Positions 15,895-26,389 of a stretch of DNA of 41,650 nucleotides are shown piece after piece. The DNA is from Steroidobacteraceae bacterium (GTDB lineage: Bacteria; Pseudomonadota; Gammaproteobacteria; Steroidobacterales; Steroidobacteraceae): assembly GCA_017853175.1 (NCBI GenBank), contig JAFMKA010000002.1:1-41650 (forward strand), written 5' to 3'. Below the pieces are notes generated by a model that worked only from the letters and a program-made list of their open reading frames with translations, was not told the DNA's origin and did no database searches. Each line of letters opens with the position of its first letter. Within the stretch, counting starts at the first letter, position 1. The translations under genes were made by a program, and so were the position numbers.

Positions 15895-16584
15895 ATGTCC
15901 ACACGTTCTCTTCGTTTGCGCGAATGGCCCATGAGCGAGCGCCCGCGCGAAAAATTGCTCGAATGCGGCGCCTCGTCGCTCACCGACGCCGAGTTGATCG
16001 CCTTGCTGTTCGGCACGGGCATTCGCGGAACCAACGCCCTCGAGCTCGCGCGCACGTTGTTGCGAGAGCACGGCAGCTTGCGAAATCTGCTGTCGATCTC
16101 CACCGACAAAGCCTTGAGCTGCCGCGGTCTCGGGCCTGCACGCGTGGCCTCCCTGCGGGCCGCTCTCGAACTCGCTCGTCGGCACTACCTTTCCGCCTTG
16201 CGCGCAGGCGTGGCACTCGCCTCACCCTCCGATACCACCCGCTTCCTCGGCGCCCAGTTGCGGGACCGCCCCTACGAGGTGTTCTGCTGCCTTTATCTCG
16301 ACACCCGGCACCGTCTGATCGCCTTCGAAGAGATGTTCCGGGGCACCCTCGATGGCGCAAGCGTGCACCCCCGCGAGGTGCTTCGGCAGGCGCTCGCTCA
16401 TAACGCCGCAGCGGTCATCCTGGCCCATAATCATCCCTCGGGCGTGGCCGAGCCCAGTCGGGCGGACGAGCTCATTACGCTGCGCCTGCGCGACGCGCTG
16501 TCGCTCGTCGACATCCGGGTGCTCGACCACCTGATCGTCGCCGGACCCGATACCGTCTCCCTCGCCGAACGGGGTCTGCCGTGA
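15895..16584 (+). CDS. radC: RadC family JAB-domain protein
   Basis: A 229-residue protein. The N-terminal helix-hairpin-helix region (about 10-75) includes [15 protein letters not shown]. The C-terminal JAMM/MPN+ domain has the metalloprotease-like motif [15 protein letters not shown]. RadC was once called a repair protein, but its biochemical role is unresolved. The start is fixed by a perfect AGGAGGT seven bases before the ATG at 15895; the longer open frame upstream is not coding. The radC-rpmB-rpmG-mutM order is conserved in many proteobacteria. Confidence 0.95.
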   Translation: MSTRSLRLREWPMSERPREKLLECGASSLTDAELIALLFGTGIRGTNALELARTLLREHGSLRNLLSISTDKALSCRGLGPARVASLRAALELARRHYLSALRAGVALASPSDTTRFLGAQLRDRPYEVFCCLYLDTRHRLIAFEEMFRGTLDGASVHPREVLRQALAHNAAAVILAHNHPSGVAEPSRADELITLRLRDALSLVDIRVLDHLIVAGPDTVSLAERGLP

Positions 16585-16603
16585 GGGACAGATCGGGGGT
16601 GAG

Positions 16604-16632
16604 TTGCCACGGGTCGGCGGGACTGGTATAAA
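16604..16632 (+). promoter_or_regulatory. Sigma-70 promoter for rpmB-rpmG
   Basis: TTGCCA (16604-16609) and TATAAA (16627-16632) are exactly 17 bases apart, with an extended TGG just before the -10. This is the clearest housekeeping promoter in the window. The leader of about 65 bases before rpmB contains a small GC-rich hairpin (GGGGGCC/GTCCCC region). Confidence 0.85.
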
Positions 16633-16702
16633 AGCGGCCCTTTGCCCGGGGGCCAAGTCCCCAGGGCGAGTCCAACCCACTGATTTACAAAGGCTTCTCA
16701 AG

Positions 16703-16939
16703 ATGTCCCGCGTTTGCGAACTCACTGGAAAGCGCCCCACCACGGGTAACCGCGTCTCGCACGCGAACAACAAGAAGCGTCGCCGCTTCCTGCCGAACCT
16801 GCACACGCAGCGTTTCTGGCTCGAGGGCGAACAGCGCTGGGTCTCGCTGCGCGTCAGCACGAACGCCCTGCGTACCATCGAGAAGAATGGCCTCGACGCG
16901 GTGGTCGCCGACCTTCGCGCCAAGGGCATGAAGATCTAA
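16703..16939 (+). CDS. rpmB: 50S ribosomal protein L28
   Basis: A 78-residue, highly basic ribosomal protein with the unmistakable L28 opening [12 protein letters not shown], then [18 protein letters not shown] and [19 protein letters not shown]. Length equals that of the E. coli protein. The start is the ATG at 16703; the open frame extends upstream through the promoter but is not coding there. It is cotranscribed with rpmG, 18 bases downstream. The single zinc-type cysteine Cys5 is present without the other three zinc-ribbon cysteines, as in the usual C-minus proteobacterial form. Confidence 0.98.
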   Translation: MSRVCELTGKRPTTGNRVSHANNKKRRRFLPNLHTQRFWLEGEQRWVSLRVSTNALRTIEKNGLDAVVADLRAKGMKI

Positions 16940-16957
16940 GCGACGGAGCACTCAGCC

Positions 16958-17113
16958 ATGCGCGAAAAAGTGAAACTGCTCTCCTCCGCCGGTACCGGTC
17001 ACTTCTACGTGGCCATGAAGAACAAGCGTCTTCATCCCGAGAAGATGGACGTGAAGAAGTACGATCCGGTCGTACGTAAGCACGTCTCCTACAAGGAAAC
17101 CAAAATCAAATAA
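16958..17113 (+). CDS. rpmG: 50S ribosomal protein L33
   Basis: A 51-residue ribosomal protein starting [17 protein letters not shown], continuing TAMKNKR-like ([20 protein letters not shown]) and ending [10 protein letters not shown], a textbook L33. It lacks the four zinc cysteines, so it is the C-minus form. CGGAG lies about nine bases upstream. It follows rpmB by 18 bases and is followed by a strong intrinsic terminator. Confidence 0.98.
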   Translation: MREKVKLLSSAGTGHFYVAMKNKRLHPEKMDVKKYDPVVRKHVSYKETKIK

Positions 17114-17151
17114 CTCCGCTCGCGTGCCTTCGGCACGCTGCTGCGGTTCGC

Positions 17152-17183
17152 AAAGGCCTGCCCTCGTGCAGGCCTTTTCGTTT
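17152..17183 (+). terminator. Intrinsic terminator of rpmB-rpmG
   Basis: A 10-bp perfect stem (AAAGGCCTGC at 17152-17161 with its complement at 17168-17177) and a 6-base loop are followed by TCGTTT. A second hairpin (17122-17138, 7-bp stem) lies between it and the rpmG stop. The mutM start is only 15 bases beyond, so mutM may be read by leak-through or from its own start. Confidence 0.85.
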
Positions 17184-17197
17184 AACGTGGCCGACGA

Positions 17198-18012
17198 ATG
17201 CCAGAGCTTCCCGAAGTCGAAACCACACGACGCGGCATCGAACCTCACGTCACGGGAAGACGTGTGGTCGAACTCGCGGTTCACGAGCCAAGACTGCGTT
17301 GGCCCGTGCGCGCGAACATCGCCTCAATTGTTCGTGACACGTCGATCGTCGGAGTGCGACGTCGCGCGAAATATTTGTTGATCGATCTCGATTGCGACTC
17401 ATCGCTCATCCTGCATCTCGGCATGTCGGGCAGTCTCCGTGTCTTGCCGGCCGACACCCCTCGACTGAAACACGATCACTTCGACCTAACCCTCGACTCG
17501 GGGCGCACCCTGCGTTTCAACGATCCACGGCGGTTCGGGTCCCTGCATCTCATCGAGGGAAATGCTCTCGAGCACCCGTTGCTCGCCTCGCTTGGTCCGG
17601 AACCTCTCGATAAGGCGTTCGATGCGGAATATCTTTGGCGAGTATCACGACAACGTAGAGTCGCCGTGAAACCGTTCTTGATGAACGCACAGATCGTCGT
17701 CGGCGTCGGCAACATTTATGCGAGCGAAGCGCTCTTCCGCGCGGGCGTGAGACCTGGGCGACAAGCCCGCCATCTCAAGCGCGAGGAAGTCGTGCGCATC
17801 GTCGAGTCGATCAAAGCCGTACTCGCACAAGCCATTAAGGTCGGCGGCACTACGCTGCGCGACTATGTTGGCGCTGACGGTACCCCGGGATATTTCCGAC
17901 AGAAGCTTTTCGTATACGAGCGTGAGAGGGAGCCCTGCCGACGCTGCGGTGATCTCATACGACATCGTGTGCAAGCACAGCGCTCGACGTACTGGTGCCA
18001 CACGTGCCAAAA

Positions 18013-18016
<4 letters not shown>
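17198..18016 (+). CDS. mutM: Formamidopyrimidine-DNA glycosylase MutM (Fpg)
   Basis: MutM excises 8-oxoguanine and formamidopyrimidines and cuts the backbone. The 272-residue protein starts MPELPEVE, giving the catalytic Pro2 and Glu3 after Met removal. Lys58 in RRAKYLL, the NIYASE segment and the C-terminal zinc finger (Cys247-x2-Cys250-x16-Cys267-x2-Cys270) are all intact. The helix-two-turn-helix is in the middle (about 155-215). It overlaps the following AlkA-like gene by four bases at a GTGA, so the two glycosylases are coupled. With MutY it covers oxidative guanine damage. Confidence 0.97.
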
Positions 18017-19796
<1,780 letters not shown>

Positions 19797-19830
19797 TTGC
19801 GGCGCAGGGTAGCCTAAAATCTGTCCCTAC

Positions 19831-20802
19831 ATGGCAAGCGAATCGAAGCCCGGCTTTTTCCAACGACTCAAAGATCGCCTAACCCGTCCGGGCGGTGGTC
19901 TCGGTTCGGGACTCGCTCGCTTGTTCGGCGCACGGCGTATCGATGCCACGGTGCTCGAAGAGCTCGAAACTCGATTGCTTGCCGCTGACGTCGGCGTGCC
20001 GGTGACCGAAGAGTTACTCGAGGGTTTGCGAGCACGTGTCGCCCGTCAGCAGCTCGATGACGTCGACGCCTTACTTGCCGCACTGCGCAGCGATATCACG
20101 ACGATGCTCACCCCCGTAGCGAAGCCATTGGTCATCGATCGCAACGCGAAGCCTTACACCATCCTGGTCGTCGGCGTGAACGGCTCGGGCAAGACTACGA
20201 CCATCGGCAAACTCGCGAACCGACTCGGCCAGCAAGGGCTCCGCGTCGTACTCGCCGCAGGCGATACGTTCCGCGCAGCCGCCGTTGAGCAAATCGGCAT
20301 TTGGGCGGGTCGTACCGGCGCGGAACTCATCGCGCAACAGACGGGCGCTGACCCGGCGGCCGTGGCCTTCGATGCCTTAAACGCTGCCCGCAGTCGCGGC
20401 GCCGATGTGCTCATCGCCGATACGGCAGGTCGACTGCAAGCGCAGTCGCACCTCATGGAAGAACTGCGAAAAATTCGCCGCGTGATGGGCAAGGTCGATC
20501 CGTCGGCTCCCCACGAAGTACTGCTGGTGCTCGATGCCAACCAAGGCCAGAATGCGCTCGCGCAAGCCGTACAGTTTCACGAGGCAGTCGGCGTGACAGG
20601 GCTCGTGCTCACCAAGCTCGACGGCACTGCTAAAGGCGGAATCGTCCTCGCCATCGCGAAACGTCTCGGCTTGCCGATACGGTTCATCGGTATCGGCGAA
20701 GGCGCAGAAGATTTTGGCGAGTTCGACGCGGCCGCCTTCGCCGCAGCACTCGTCGAAGGACGAAATTCGGAAGCCGTCTCGGCGGCGGGGAATGAGACAT
20801 GA
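19831..20802 (+). CDS. ftsY: Signal recognition particle receptor FtsY
   Basis: FtsY is the membrane-associated SRP receptor GTPase that docks ribosome-nascent chain complexes at SecYEG. The 323-residue protein comprises an N domain (about 15-95) and a G domain with the P-loop VGVNGSGKTTTIGK, DTAGRLQ and TKLDGTAKGG. The long acidic A domain of E. coli FtsY is missing; only a short basic amphipathic start (FFQRLKDRL) remains for membrane contact. No Shine-Dalgarno sequence precedes the ATG, and a TAAAAT hexamer lies 10 bases upstream, so a very short leader is possible. It overlaps ftsE by four bases. Confidence 0.97.
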   Translation: MASESKPGFFQRLKDRLTRPGGGLGSGLARLFGARRIDATVLEELETRLLAADVGVPVTEELLEGLRARVARQQLDDVDALLAALRSDITTMLTPVAKPLVIDRNAKPYTILVVGVNGSGKTTTIGKLANRLGQQGLRVVLAAGDTFRAAAVEQIGIWAGRTGAELIAQQTGADPAAVAFDALNAARSRGADVLIADTAGRLQAQSHLMEELRKIRRVMGKVDPSAPHEVLLVLDANQGQNALAQAVQFHEAVGVTGLVLTKLDGTAKGGIVLAIAKRLGLPIRFIGIGEGAEDFGEFDAAAFAAALVEGRNSEAVSAAGNET

Positions 20803-21512
20803 TTCGTTTCGATCACGTTTTTAAGCAGTATCCGAACGGACGCGAGGCGCTACACGACGTCTCCTTCGAGGTGAAAGCCGGTGAATTCGTATTCCTCACC
20901 GGGCGCTCGGGTGCCGGCAAGAGTTCGGTACTCAAACTGCTGACCCTCATCGAGCGCCCTACTCGCGGCACCGTCACCGTCAACGGACAAGAAACGAGCA
21001 CACTGCCCGCTCGTGCGATTCCCGCCTATCGCCGTCGGCTCGGTATCGTTTTTCAGGATCACCAGCTACTCATGGATCGACCCGTGTACGACAACGTCGC
21101 GTTGCCGCTCATGGTGTCGGACACTCGCTTTCGCGACATCGACAAACGCGTTCGCGCCGCACTCGATCAGGTCGGGCTACTCGGAAAAGAGCGAGTCTCA
21201 CCCGCCGAACTCTCTATTGGCGAGCAACAACGCATCGGCATCGCGCGCGCCGTCGTGGCACGACCCACCGTACTCATCGCAGATGAACCCACAGGAAATC
21301 TCGATCACGGCCTCGCGCGAGAAGTCATGAATTTATTCCGCAGATTTCAGGACGTCGGCGTGACGGTGCTCATCGCCACCCACGATATGGCGCTCGTCCG
21401 CGAATTCGCACAGCGTGAAATTCTCATCGACGACGGGCGTGTATTCAGCGCAACGCCCCCCGACCCGGGCTCGGGGGCGAGCCCCACCTCCGGAATGGGA
21501 GTCGTAGCATGA
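20799..21512 (+). CDS. ftsE: Cell division ATP-binding protein FtsE
   Basis: FtsE is the ABC ATPase that, with FtsX, activates cell-wall hydrolases at the septum. The 237-residue protein has Walker A (GRSGAGKSS, about 35-43), a Q-loop in VFQDHQLL, Walker B ([12 protein letters not shown]) and the switch histidine in IATHD. The ABC signature reads LSIGEQQ rather than LSGGEQQ; that position tolerates change in FtsE proteins. A Gly/Ser/Pro-rich extension of about 20 residues closes the protein. It overlaps both ftsY and ftsX by four bases (ATGA), so the three are translationally coupled. Confidence 0.97.
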   Translation: MIRFDHVFKQYPNGREALHDVSFEVKAGEFVFLTGRSGAGKSSVLKLLTLIERPTRGTVTVNGQETSTLPARAIPAYRRRLGIVFQDHQLLMDRPVYDNVALPLMVSDTRFRDIDKRVRAALDQVGLLGKERVSPAELSIGEQQRIGIARAVVARPTVLIADEPTGNLDHGLAREVMNLFRRFQDVGVTVLIATHDMALVREFAQREILIDDGRVFSATPPDPGSGASPTSGMGVVA

Positions 21513-22435
21513 TTTCGCCGGGCACTTATTTTTCGCGCCATGCTCAGGCGTTGCTATCGGCTTTCGGTCGATTGATCCGTCAACCGCTCGGCACGTTACT
21601 GACGATATTCGTGATCGCCATCGCGTTGGCGCTACCCTCGACGCTCTGGCTGGTCGTCAAAAATGCCCGCATCGCTGCGGGCGATGTGACGGACTCCATC
21701 GAGCTCTCCATCTTCTTCAAAACTGATGTGCCGCTCGAGAAGGCGGAGCAACTTACGGCAGCGGCGCGTCAGCGCCCCGGCGTGGGTGAAGTCACCCTCA
21801 TTCCGGCGGATGATGCGCTCGAAGAGTTCCGCCGCTACTCCGGATTCGGCGCGGCGCTCGATGCGTTGCAAGGCAATCCGTTGCCGCACGTCATCATCGT
21901 TCGTCCCGATACGGCTTATGCCAACCCCCAGGGCGTCGAGTCGCTGAAACGCTATCTCTCAGCGTGGCCGGAAGTGGAAACCGTGCAGTTCGACGGCGAG
22001 TGGGTACGCCGGCTGACCGCCATCCTCGATTTACTGCGCAACGTGTTTGCAGTGTTCGCGGTCGTACTCGGGGTGGGCGTGCTCGCAGTCGTGGGCAACG
22101 CGATCCGACTCGAAATTCGGGCCCGTCGCTCAGAGATCGAAGTGACCAAGCTCGTCGGCGGTACCAATGCGTTCGTACGCCGCCCGTTTCTATTCGAGGG
22201 GGTGATCTTCGGGCTGTTCGGCGGAGCCGCTGCCGTTGGGGTCGTAAGCCTCGCGGTGGCGAGTCTCATCGAGCCGGTCGGTCGTCTCGCCGCGCTCTAC
22301 GGGGGGCGATTCGCGCTCACAGGCCTCGAACCTCTCGAGGCGCTCGTGTTGATCTTCGGCGGCAGCCTACTCGGTGTATTGGGCGCATGGCTCGGCGCAG
22401 CCAGGTTGATCGCTCGAATCGAAGCCCGCGGTTAA
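21509..22435 (+). CDS. ftsX: Cell division protein FtsX
   Basis: FtsX is the membrane partner of FtsE. The 308-residue protein has four membrane segments (about 25-47, 172-196, 226-250 and 275-297). A periplasmic loop of about 120 residues between the first and second contacts EnvC/amidases in relatives. The loop holds the FtsX extracellular-domain pattern (SIELSIFFKTDVPLEKAEQL and the later EFRRYSGFGAALDAL). The C-terminal FtsX permease fold includes RSEIEVTKLVGGTNAFVRRPFLFEG. The order ftsYEX-rpoH is the gammaproteobacterial standard. Confidence 0.96.
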   Translation: MISPGTYFSRHAQALLSAFGRLIRQPLGTLLTIFVIAIALALPSTLWLVVKNARIAAGDVTDSIELSIFFKTDVPLEKAEQLTAAARQRPGVGEVTLIPADDALEEFRRYSGFGAALDALQGNPLPHVIIVRPDTAYANPQGVESLKRYLSAWPEVETVQFDGEWVRRLTAILDLLRNVFAVFAVVLGVGVLAVVGNAIRLEIRARRSEIEVTKLVGGTNAFVRRPFLFEGVIFGLFGGAAAVGVVSLAVASLIEPVGRLAALYGGRFALTGLEPLEALVLIFGGSLLGVLGAWLGAARLIARIEARG

Positions 22436-22512
22436 TTGAATCTTAAGTGAAACAATAAAGCTATTTTGAGGGATATTGATTTTCGCGCGAATCGAATGAA
22501 CCTCAGAGGGTA

Positions 22513-22539
22513 TTAGCACTCAAAAATGCCGAGTGCTAA
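22513..22539. promoter_or_regulatory. CIRCE operator (HrcA site) upstream of rpoH
   Basis: TTAGCACTC (22513-22521), a 9-base spacer and GAGTGCTAA (22531-22539) reproduce the CIRCE consensus without a mismatch. Symmetry continues two more bases on each side, giving 11-bp arms. It ends 25 bases before the rpoH start. HrcA binding here would repress rpoH at low temperature. Confidence 0.93.
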
Positions 22540-22564
22540 TATTTCGTTCGAGGTACACGCCCAA

Positions 22565-23446
22565 ATGACATCCCAAGTCCTCGCCCCGCGCTACTCCGAA
22601 CTCGCACTGACCGGCCCGCTCGGCAGTCTCGACGCGTATCTCGATCGCGTCTCGAAGGTGCCGGTGTTGTCTCGAGAAGACGAGCAAGACCTCGCGCGCC
22701 GCTTCCGCGATCACGGCGATGTCGACTCCGCTCGCGCCCTCGTGCTGTCGCATCTGCGCTTCGTGGTGCACATCGCCCGCGGTTACGCCGGTTACGGACT
22801 GCCGATGGGAGACATCGTTCAGGAAGGCAATCTCGGCCTGATGAAAGCGGTCAAACGGTTCGACCCCGATATCGGAGTCCGTCTCGTGTCGTTCGCGGTG
22901 CACTGGATCCGCGCCGAGATCCACGAATACGTGCTGCGTAACTGGCGCCTCGTGAAGGTCGCCACCACGAAAGCGCAGCGGAAGCTGTTCTTCAATCTGC
23001 GTCGCCTCAAGAAAAATCTCTCCTGGCTCTCTCCCGATGAGACCCGGGCCGTGGCGGCGGAGCTCGGCGTCTCAGAGCATGAGGTCGTCGAAATGGAGCG
23101 GCGCTTGTCCGCGCGGGATCTCTCTTTCGATCCGATGGCACTCGACTCGGAGGAAGATGAAGTCCACGCCCCTGCCGCGTATTTACCTGCCCCCGACGCC
23201 GACCCGGCCGACCAGGTCGAGAGCGAGGAATGGGAAGACGATCAGCACGCGCGTCTTATCTCGGCGATGCAGTCACTCGATGAGCGCAGCCGGGACATCG
23301 TGAAAAGCCGTTGGATGGCGGGCGAGGCCGAAAAAGCGACCTTGCACGATCTCGCCGCAAAATACGGCGTGTCGGCTGAGCGTGTCCGTCAGCTCGAAGC
23401 CAATGCCATTAAGAAGCTTCGTGGTCTGATGCTCGAGCCCGCCTGA
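22565..23446 (+). CDS. rpoH: RNA polymerase heat-shock sigma factor RpoH (sigma-32)
   Basis: RpoH directs transcription of heat-shock genes. The 293-residue protein matches sigma-32 throughout. Region 1.2/2.1 includes [20 protein letters not shown], and region 2.2-2.4 has [19 protein letters not shown] and the [18 protein letters not shown] stretch. The sigma-32-specific RpoH box is [13 protein letters not shown]. Region 4.2 is [20 protein letters not shown]. The ATG at 22565 is preferred because AGGT lies upstream and it gives the normal N-terminus. The in-frame ATG at 22526 falls inside the CIRCE spacer. It sits alone after ftsX, with a 129-bp regulatory gap. Confidence 0.97.
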   Translation: MTSQVLAPRYSELALTGPLGSLDAYLDRVSKVPVLSREDEQDLARRFRDHGDVDSARALVLSHLRFVVHIARGYAGYGLPMGDIVQEGNLGLMKAVKRFDPDIGVRLVSFAVHWIRAEIHEYVLRNWRLVKVATTKAQRKLFFNLRRLKKNLSWLSPDETRAVAAELGVSEHEVVEMERRLSARDLSFDPMALDSEEDEVHAPAAYLPAPDADPADQVESEEWEDDQHARLISAMQSLDERSRDIVKSRWMAGEAEKATLHDLAAKYGVSAERVRQLEANAIKKLRGLMLEPA

Positions 23447-23500
23447 GAAGGCTGACGCTGACGCTCACGCTCACTCGGGCGACCTCACCCTCTTTGATGA

Positions 23501-24046
23501 TCAGTCGACGCCAGTCTCGGGCGCGGGAGGCGTCGTCGCTCGACTATAGCCACGCGGTCTGATGGCTACCGTGTTGACGATACGGGTGCAGCGTCGCCCG
23601 TCACTCAAATAAAAACCATATTCGAATGACGGCGTCGCGCGCTGGTCTCGGGCAAGCGCGTCGCGAATGCTCGATTCGAGTTCGATGGGAAACTCGAATC
23701 TGAGCTCGAGGTCGGTGCTGCCGCCGAGTTCGAAGTCGACCGAGAGCCCTCGAGTCCAGGTCGAATAACCTGGAAAGATGCGCGCACAAGCGAGCGCTGC
23801 GATCGGGTCGGCCAGCGCTGCCTGAAACCCCCCGAACATCACCCCGCCCGGATTTCGAGAAATGCCGTTGAGTGGCAAACGAATGCGCACATGACGCCAG
23901 TCGCGGTCCATCTCGAGCACCTTGATGCGCATGAACCAGAACGGCGGATACAACTCGAGCATACGCGCGTCGGAGAGCACACGACGATCGGACATGAAGC
24001 GTAAGAAGCGCTGCATGAGACGAGGCTTCGATGCGGCTGCACTCAT
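23501..24046 (-). CDS. Hotdog-fold thioesterase (DUF4442 type)
   Basis: A 181-residue protein with hotdog thioesterase features. A long N-terminal helix and YPPFWFMRIKVLEMDRDWRHVRIRLPL are followed by GISRNPGGVMFGGFQAALADPIAALA, the N-x-x-G...F-G-G helix region that forms the acyl-CoA site. Beta strands then run to residue 165. This pattern fits the DUF4442/YiiD-C group; the substrate is unknown. The ATG at 24046 overlaps the stop of the deacetylase-like gene (ATGA), so the two are coupled. The upstream extension of the open frame is not coding. Confidence 0.82.
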   Translation of the reverse strand: MSAAASKPRLMQRFLRFMSDRRVLSDARMLELYPPFWFMRIKVLEMDRDWRHVRIRLPLNGISRNPGGVMFGGFQAALADPIAALACARIFPGYSTWTRGLSVDFELGGSTDLELRFEFPIELESSIRDALARDQRATPSFEYGFYLSDGRRCTRIVNTVAIRPRGYSRATTPPAPETGVD

Positions 24047-24933
24047 TTCATGGCCTCCTCGAATACGATGGTGTGAAGCATGGCTGTTCGTACTGCATTC
24101 GGCGAGTAGCCCCCGGCCAGCGTGATCGCGAGCGGCAGTCCGTGCCGCGCCGTCCACTCGATGACGCTGCGATCACGCGCGCGCACTCCCTCATCACTCA
24201 GATTGAAACGTCCATACCGGTCGCCTGCAGCCACATCGACGCCCGCAAGATAGAACACGATATCGGGATGACTCTTTTCGATGAGGCGAGGCAAGTGATC
24301 TTCGAGCGTCGAGAGATAAATATCGTCGCTGATGCCGTCAGGCAACCCGACATCGAGCGTCGACTTCATTTTCCGCGACGGGTAATTGCGCTCGCCATGC
24401 ATGGAAAACGTGAAAACCGAATCGTCGCCTTCGAAAATCGCAGCCGTGCCGTTACCTTGATGCACATCGAGATCAACGACGAGCGCCCGCGTGATTTGAC
24501 TCTCGCGCTGAAGTCGCCGGATCGCGATCGCGACGTCATTCAAGACGCAAAACCCTTCGCCGTGATCTCGGAACGCATGGTGAGTGCCGCCGGCCAGATT
24601 GCCGCCGCGCCCATCTTCGAGGGCGGCATGAGCTGCCAAGATCGTCCCCTGAACGGCAAGTCGCGAGCGACGCAGCAAACGCGGCGACCACGGAACACCG
24701 AGTGCGCGCTGCTCTTGCGCGCTCAAACCCTCACCGAAAAGGCGATCGAGATACTCCTGCGAATGGACAAGCTCGAGATCGGTACGAGAGGCTTCCTCGG
24801 GAAGCATGATGTTCTCGGCGGGCAATAGACCTGCCGCACGAAGCCGGTCGTACACCAACGTGTACTTGACCATCGGGAATGGATGTCCCTCGGGCAGCGG
24901 CAGGTAGTAGTCGGGATGATGACTGACTTTCAA
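24043..24933 (-). CDS. Histone deacetylase family protein (AcuC/HDAC-like)
   Basis: A zinc-dependent deacetylase-superfamily enzyme, about 296 residues from a TTG at 24933 that yields the typical start KVSHHPDYYLPLPEGHPFPM. Catalytic features are all there: the double histidine in GGTHHAF, GFCVLNDVAIA, the zinc ligands in VVDLDVHQGNG and the aspartate in AGVDVAAGDRYG, plus the GGY tyrosine near the C-terminus. Bacterial members act on acetylated lysines, polyamines or small amides. It is coupled to the downstream thioesterase and divergent from the MFS gene. The start codon is uncertain because no Shine-Dalgarno sequence is visible. Confidence 0.88.
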   Translation of the reverse strand: MKVSHHPDYYLPLPEGHPFPMVKYTLVYDRLRAAGLLPAENIMLPEEASRTDLELVHSQEYLDRLFGEGLSAQEQRALGVPWSPRLLRRSRLAVQGTILAAHAALEDGRGGNLAGGTHHAFRDHGEGFCVLNDVAIAIRRLQRESQITRALVVDLDVHQGNGTAAIFEGDDSVFTFSMHGERNYPSRKMKSTLDVGLPDGISDDIYLSTLEDHLPRLIEKSHPDIVFYLAGVDVAAGDRYGRFNLSDEGVRARDRSVIEWTARHGLPLAITLAGGYSPNAVRTAMLHTIVFEEAMK

Positions 24934-24988
24934 GTTGAGTCCGAATGAGCTAGAACTACGCGCGCCCTGGGGACCAAGAGGATGCCCG

Positions 24989-26353
24989 ATGTCGAGCCAT
25001 GACGCACCCACCAAAACGGTCCCGTACCCGCATCCTGCCTATGCCTGGTACGTCGTCGTCATTCTGCTGCTCGCCTACATCCTCGCGTTCATCGATCGCG
25101 AAATCATCGCCCTGCTCGTGCCCGATATCAAAGCGAGCCTGAAAATCAGCGACACACAAATGAGCTTGTTGCTCGGGGGCGCCTTCGCGGTGTTCTACAC
25201 CTTCTTCGGCGTGGCCATTGCCTGGCTTGCCGATCGCGGTAATCGTCGATGGCTTATTTTTTGGGGTATCGCGTTCTGGAGCGTCATGACTGCGGCCTGC
25301 GGATTTGCGACCTCTTACGCGGCGCTCTTCCTAGCCCGAGTCGGCGTCGGCGCAGGCGAGTCGGCGCTGAACCCCTCGGCCCTCTCATTGCTCAAAGATT
25401 ATTTTCCTCCTGAAAAAATCGGCCGTGCAATCGGTCTGTATACCGCGGGCGTTTCGAGCGGCAGCGGGCTCGCGTTTATTTTCGGCGGCGCGGTGTATCC
25501 GAAACTCAAAGAAATCGGGCCTGTCGAACTCCCCTTACTCGGATGGCATGAACCGTGGCAACTCATGTTCATCTATGTCGGGTTGCCCGGCCTCCTGATC
25601 GCAATGTTAGTGCTGACGATTCGCGAGCCGGTACGTAGAGAGTTCTTGGTCAGTGGTCTGAAGCCGATCGCCTCGCCCGTCAATAAAACCCTGGCGCATG
25701 TCGTCAGTCGCTGGCGTGCATTTCTCGTACTCTTCTTCGCGCTGTCGGGTCTAGCCATCATGGCCTACGGCATCGGCTTCTGGATTCCAGAATTCCTGCG
25801 TCGAACCTACGCGCTGACGCCCGAGCAACTTGGGTTCTGGATCCAATGGCGCGGAGTCATCACCATCGTGTTCGGGCTGATGGGCGTTCTGATCGGCGGC
25901 TGGATGAGCGACTATTTCCAGTCGCGCTATGAAGACGGCTATGTACGCGTCTGTCTGGTGTCGTTCGTGGTCATGGCGATCGGCTATTGCTCTTTCACCC
26001 TAATGCCTTCGCCGCTACTCGCCGTGCTTGCGCTCATTCCAGCGACACTCGGCGCGGCCGCCCCGACAGCAGCGGGCGCGGCAGCAGTCGTATCGATCTC
26101 GCCTCCTACGATGCGAGCTCAGGTAGTCGCGCTTTATTACTTCGTCTTGAACGCTGTCGGGTTTTTCATAGGCCCCACCGCGGTCGCCCTCGTCACGGAC
26201 TTCTATTTCGCCGACGAGTCGCAGTTGCGTTACTCCATGTTCGTCGTGGCGACGACGGTGTCATTGATCGGCGGCGCACTGCTCGTCTACAACTTGCCGC
26301 ATTTCCGCGCTGCGGCGCGTGAAGCGCGTCAGTGGACCCACGCTGCGGGCTGA
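24989..26353 (+). CDS. MFS transporter, spinster-like
   Basis: A 454-residue secondary transporter with twelve predicted membrane helices. The start region AWYVVVILLLAYILAFIDREII, the loop motif LADRGNRRWLI between helices 2 and 3, and RVGVGAGESALNPSALSLL in helix 4 are typical of spinster-like MFS proteins found in many gamma- and alphaproteobacteria. AGAGGA seven bases upstream fixes the ATG at 24989. It is followed after 36 bases by a gene of unknown function on the same strand, so a shared role is likely. The substrate cannot be read from sequence. Confidence 0.9.
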   Translation: MSSHDAPTKTVPYPHPAYAWYVVVILLLAYILAFIDREIIALLVPDIKASLKISDTQMSLLLGGAFAVFYTFFGVAIAWLADRGNRRWLIFWGIAFWSVMTAACGFATSYAALFLARVGVGAGESALNPSALSLLKDYFPPEKIGRAIGLYTAGVSSGSGLAFIFGGAVYPKLKEIGPVELPLLGWHEPWQLMFIYVGLPGLLIAMLVLTIREPVRREFLVSGLKPIASPVNKTLAHVVSRWRAFLVLFFALSGLAIMAYGIGFWIPEFLRRTYALTPEQLGFWIQWRGVITIVFGLMGVLIGGWMSDYFQSRYEDGYVRVCLVSFVVMAIGYCSFTLMPSPLLAVLALIPATLGAAAPTAAGAAAVVSISPPTMRAQVVALYYFVLNAVGFFIGPTAVALVTDFYFADESQLRYSMFVVATTVSLIGGALLVYNLPHFRAAAREARQWTHAAG

Positions 26354-26389
26354 GCTTTACAATTCCGACGAGTTTCAGAGGAATCACTC

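Noticed and set aside
17122-17138. Hairpin just after rpmG as the main terminator
   Set aside because: It has no T-run; the stem at 17152-17177 is the better terminator.
21190-21230. FtsE signature LSIGEQQ instead of LSGGEQQ as a sign of inactivity
   Set aside because: The second signature position varies among FtsE proteins, and all other ATPase motifs are intact.
22526-22564. Upstream ATG giving a 13-residue longer RpoH
   Set aside because: It sits inside the CIRCE spacer, lacks a Shine-Dalgarno sequence, and the extension does not match sigma-32 proteins.
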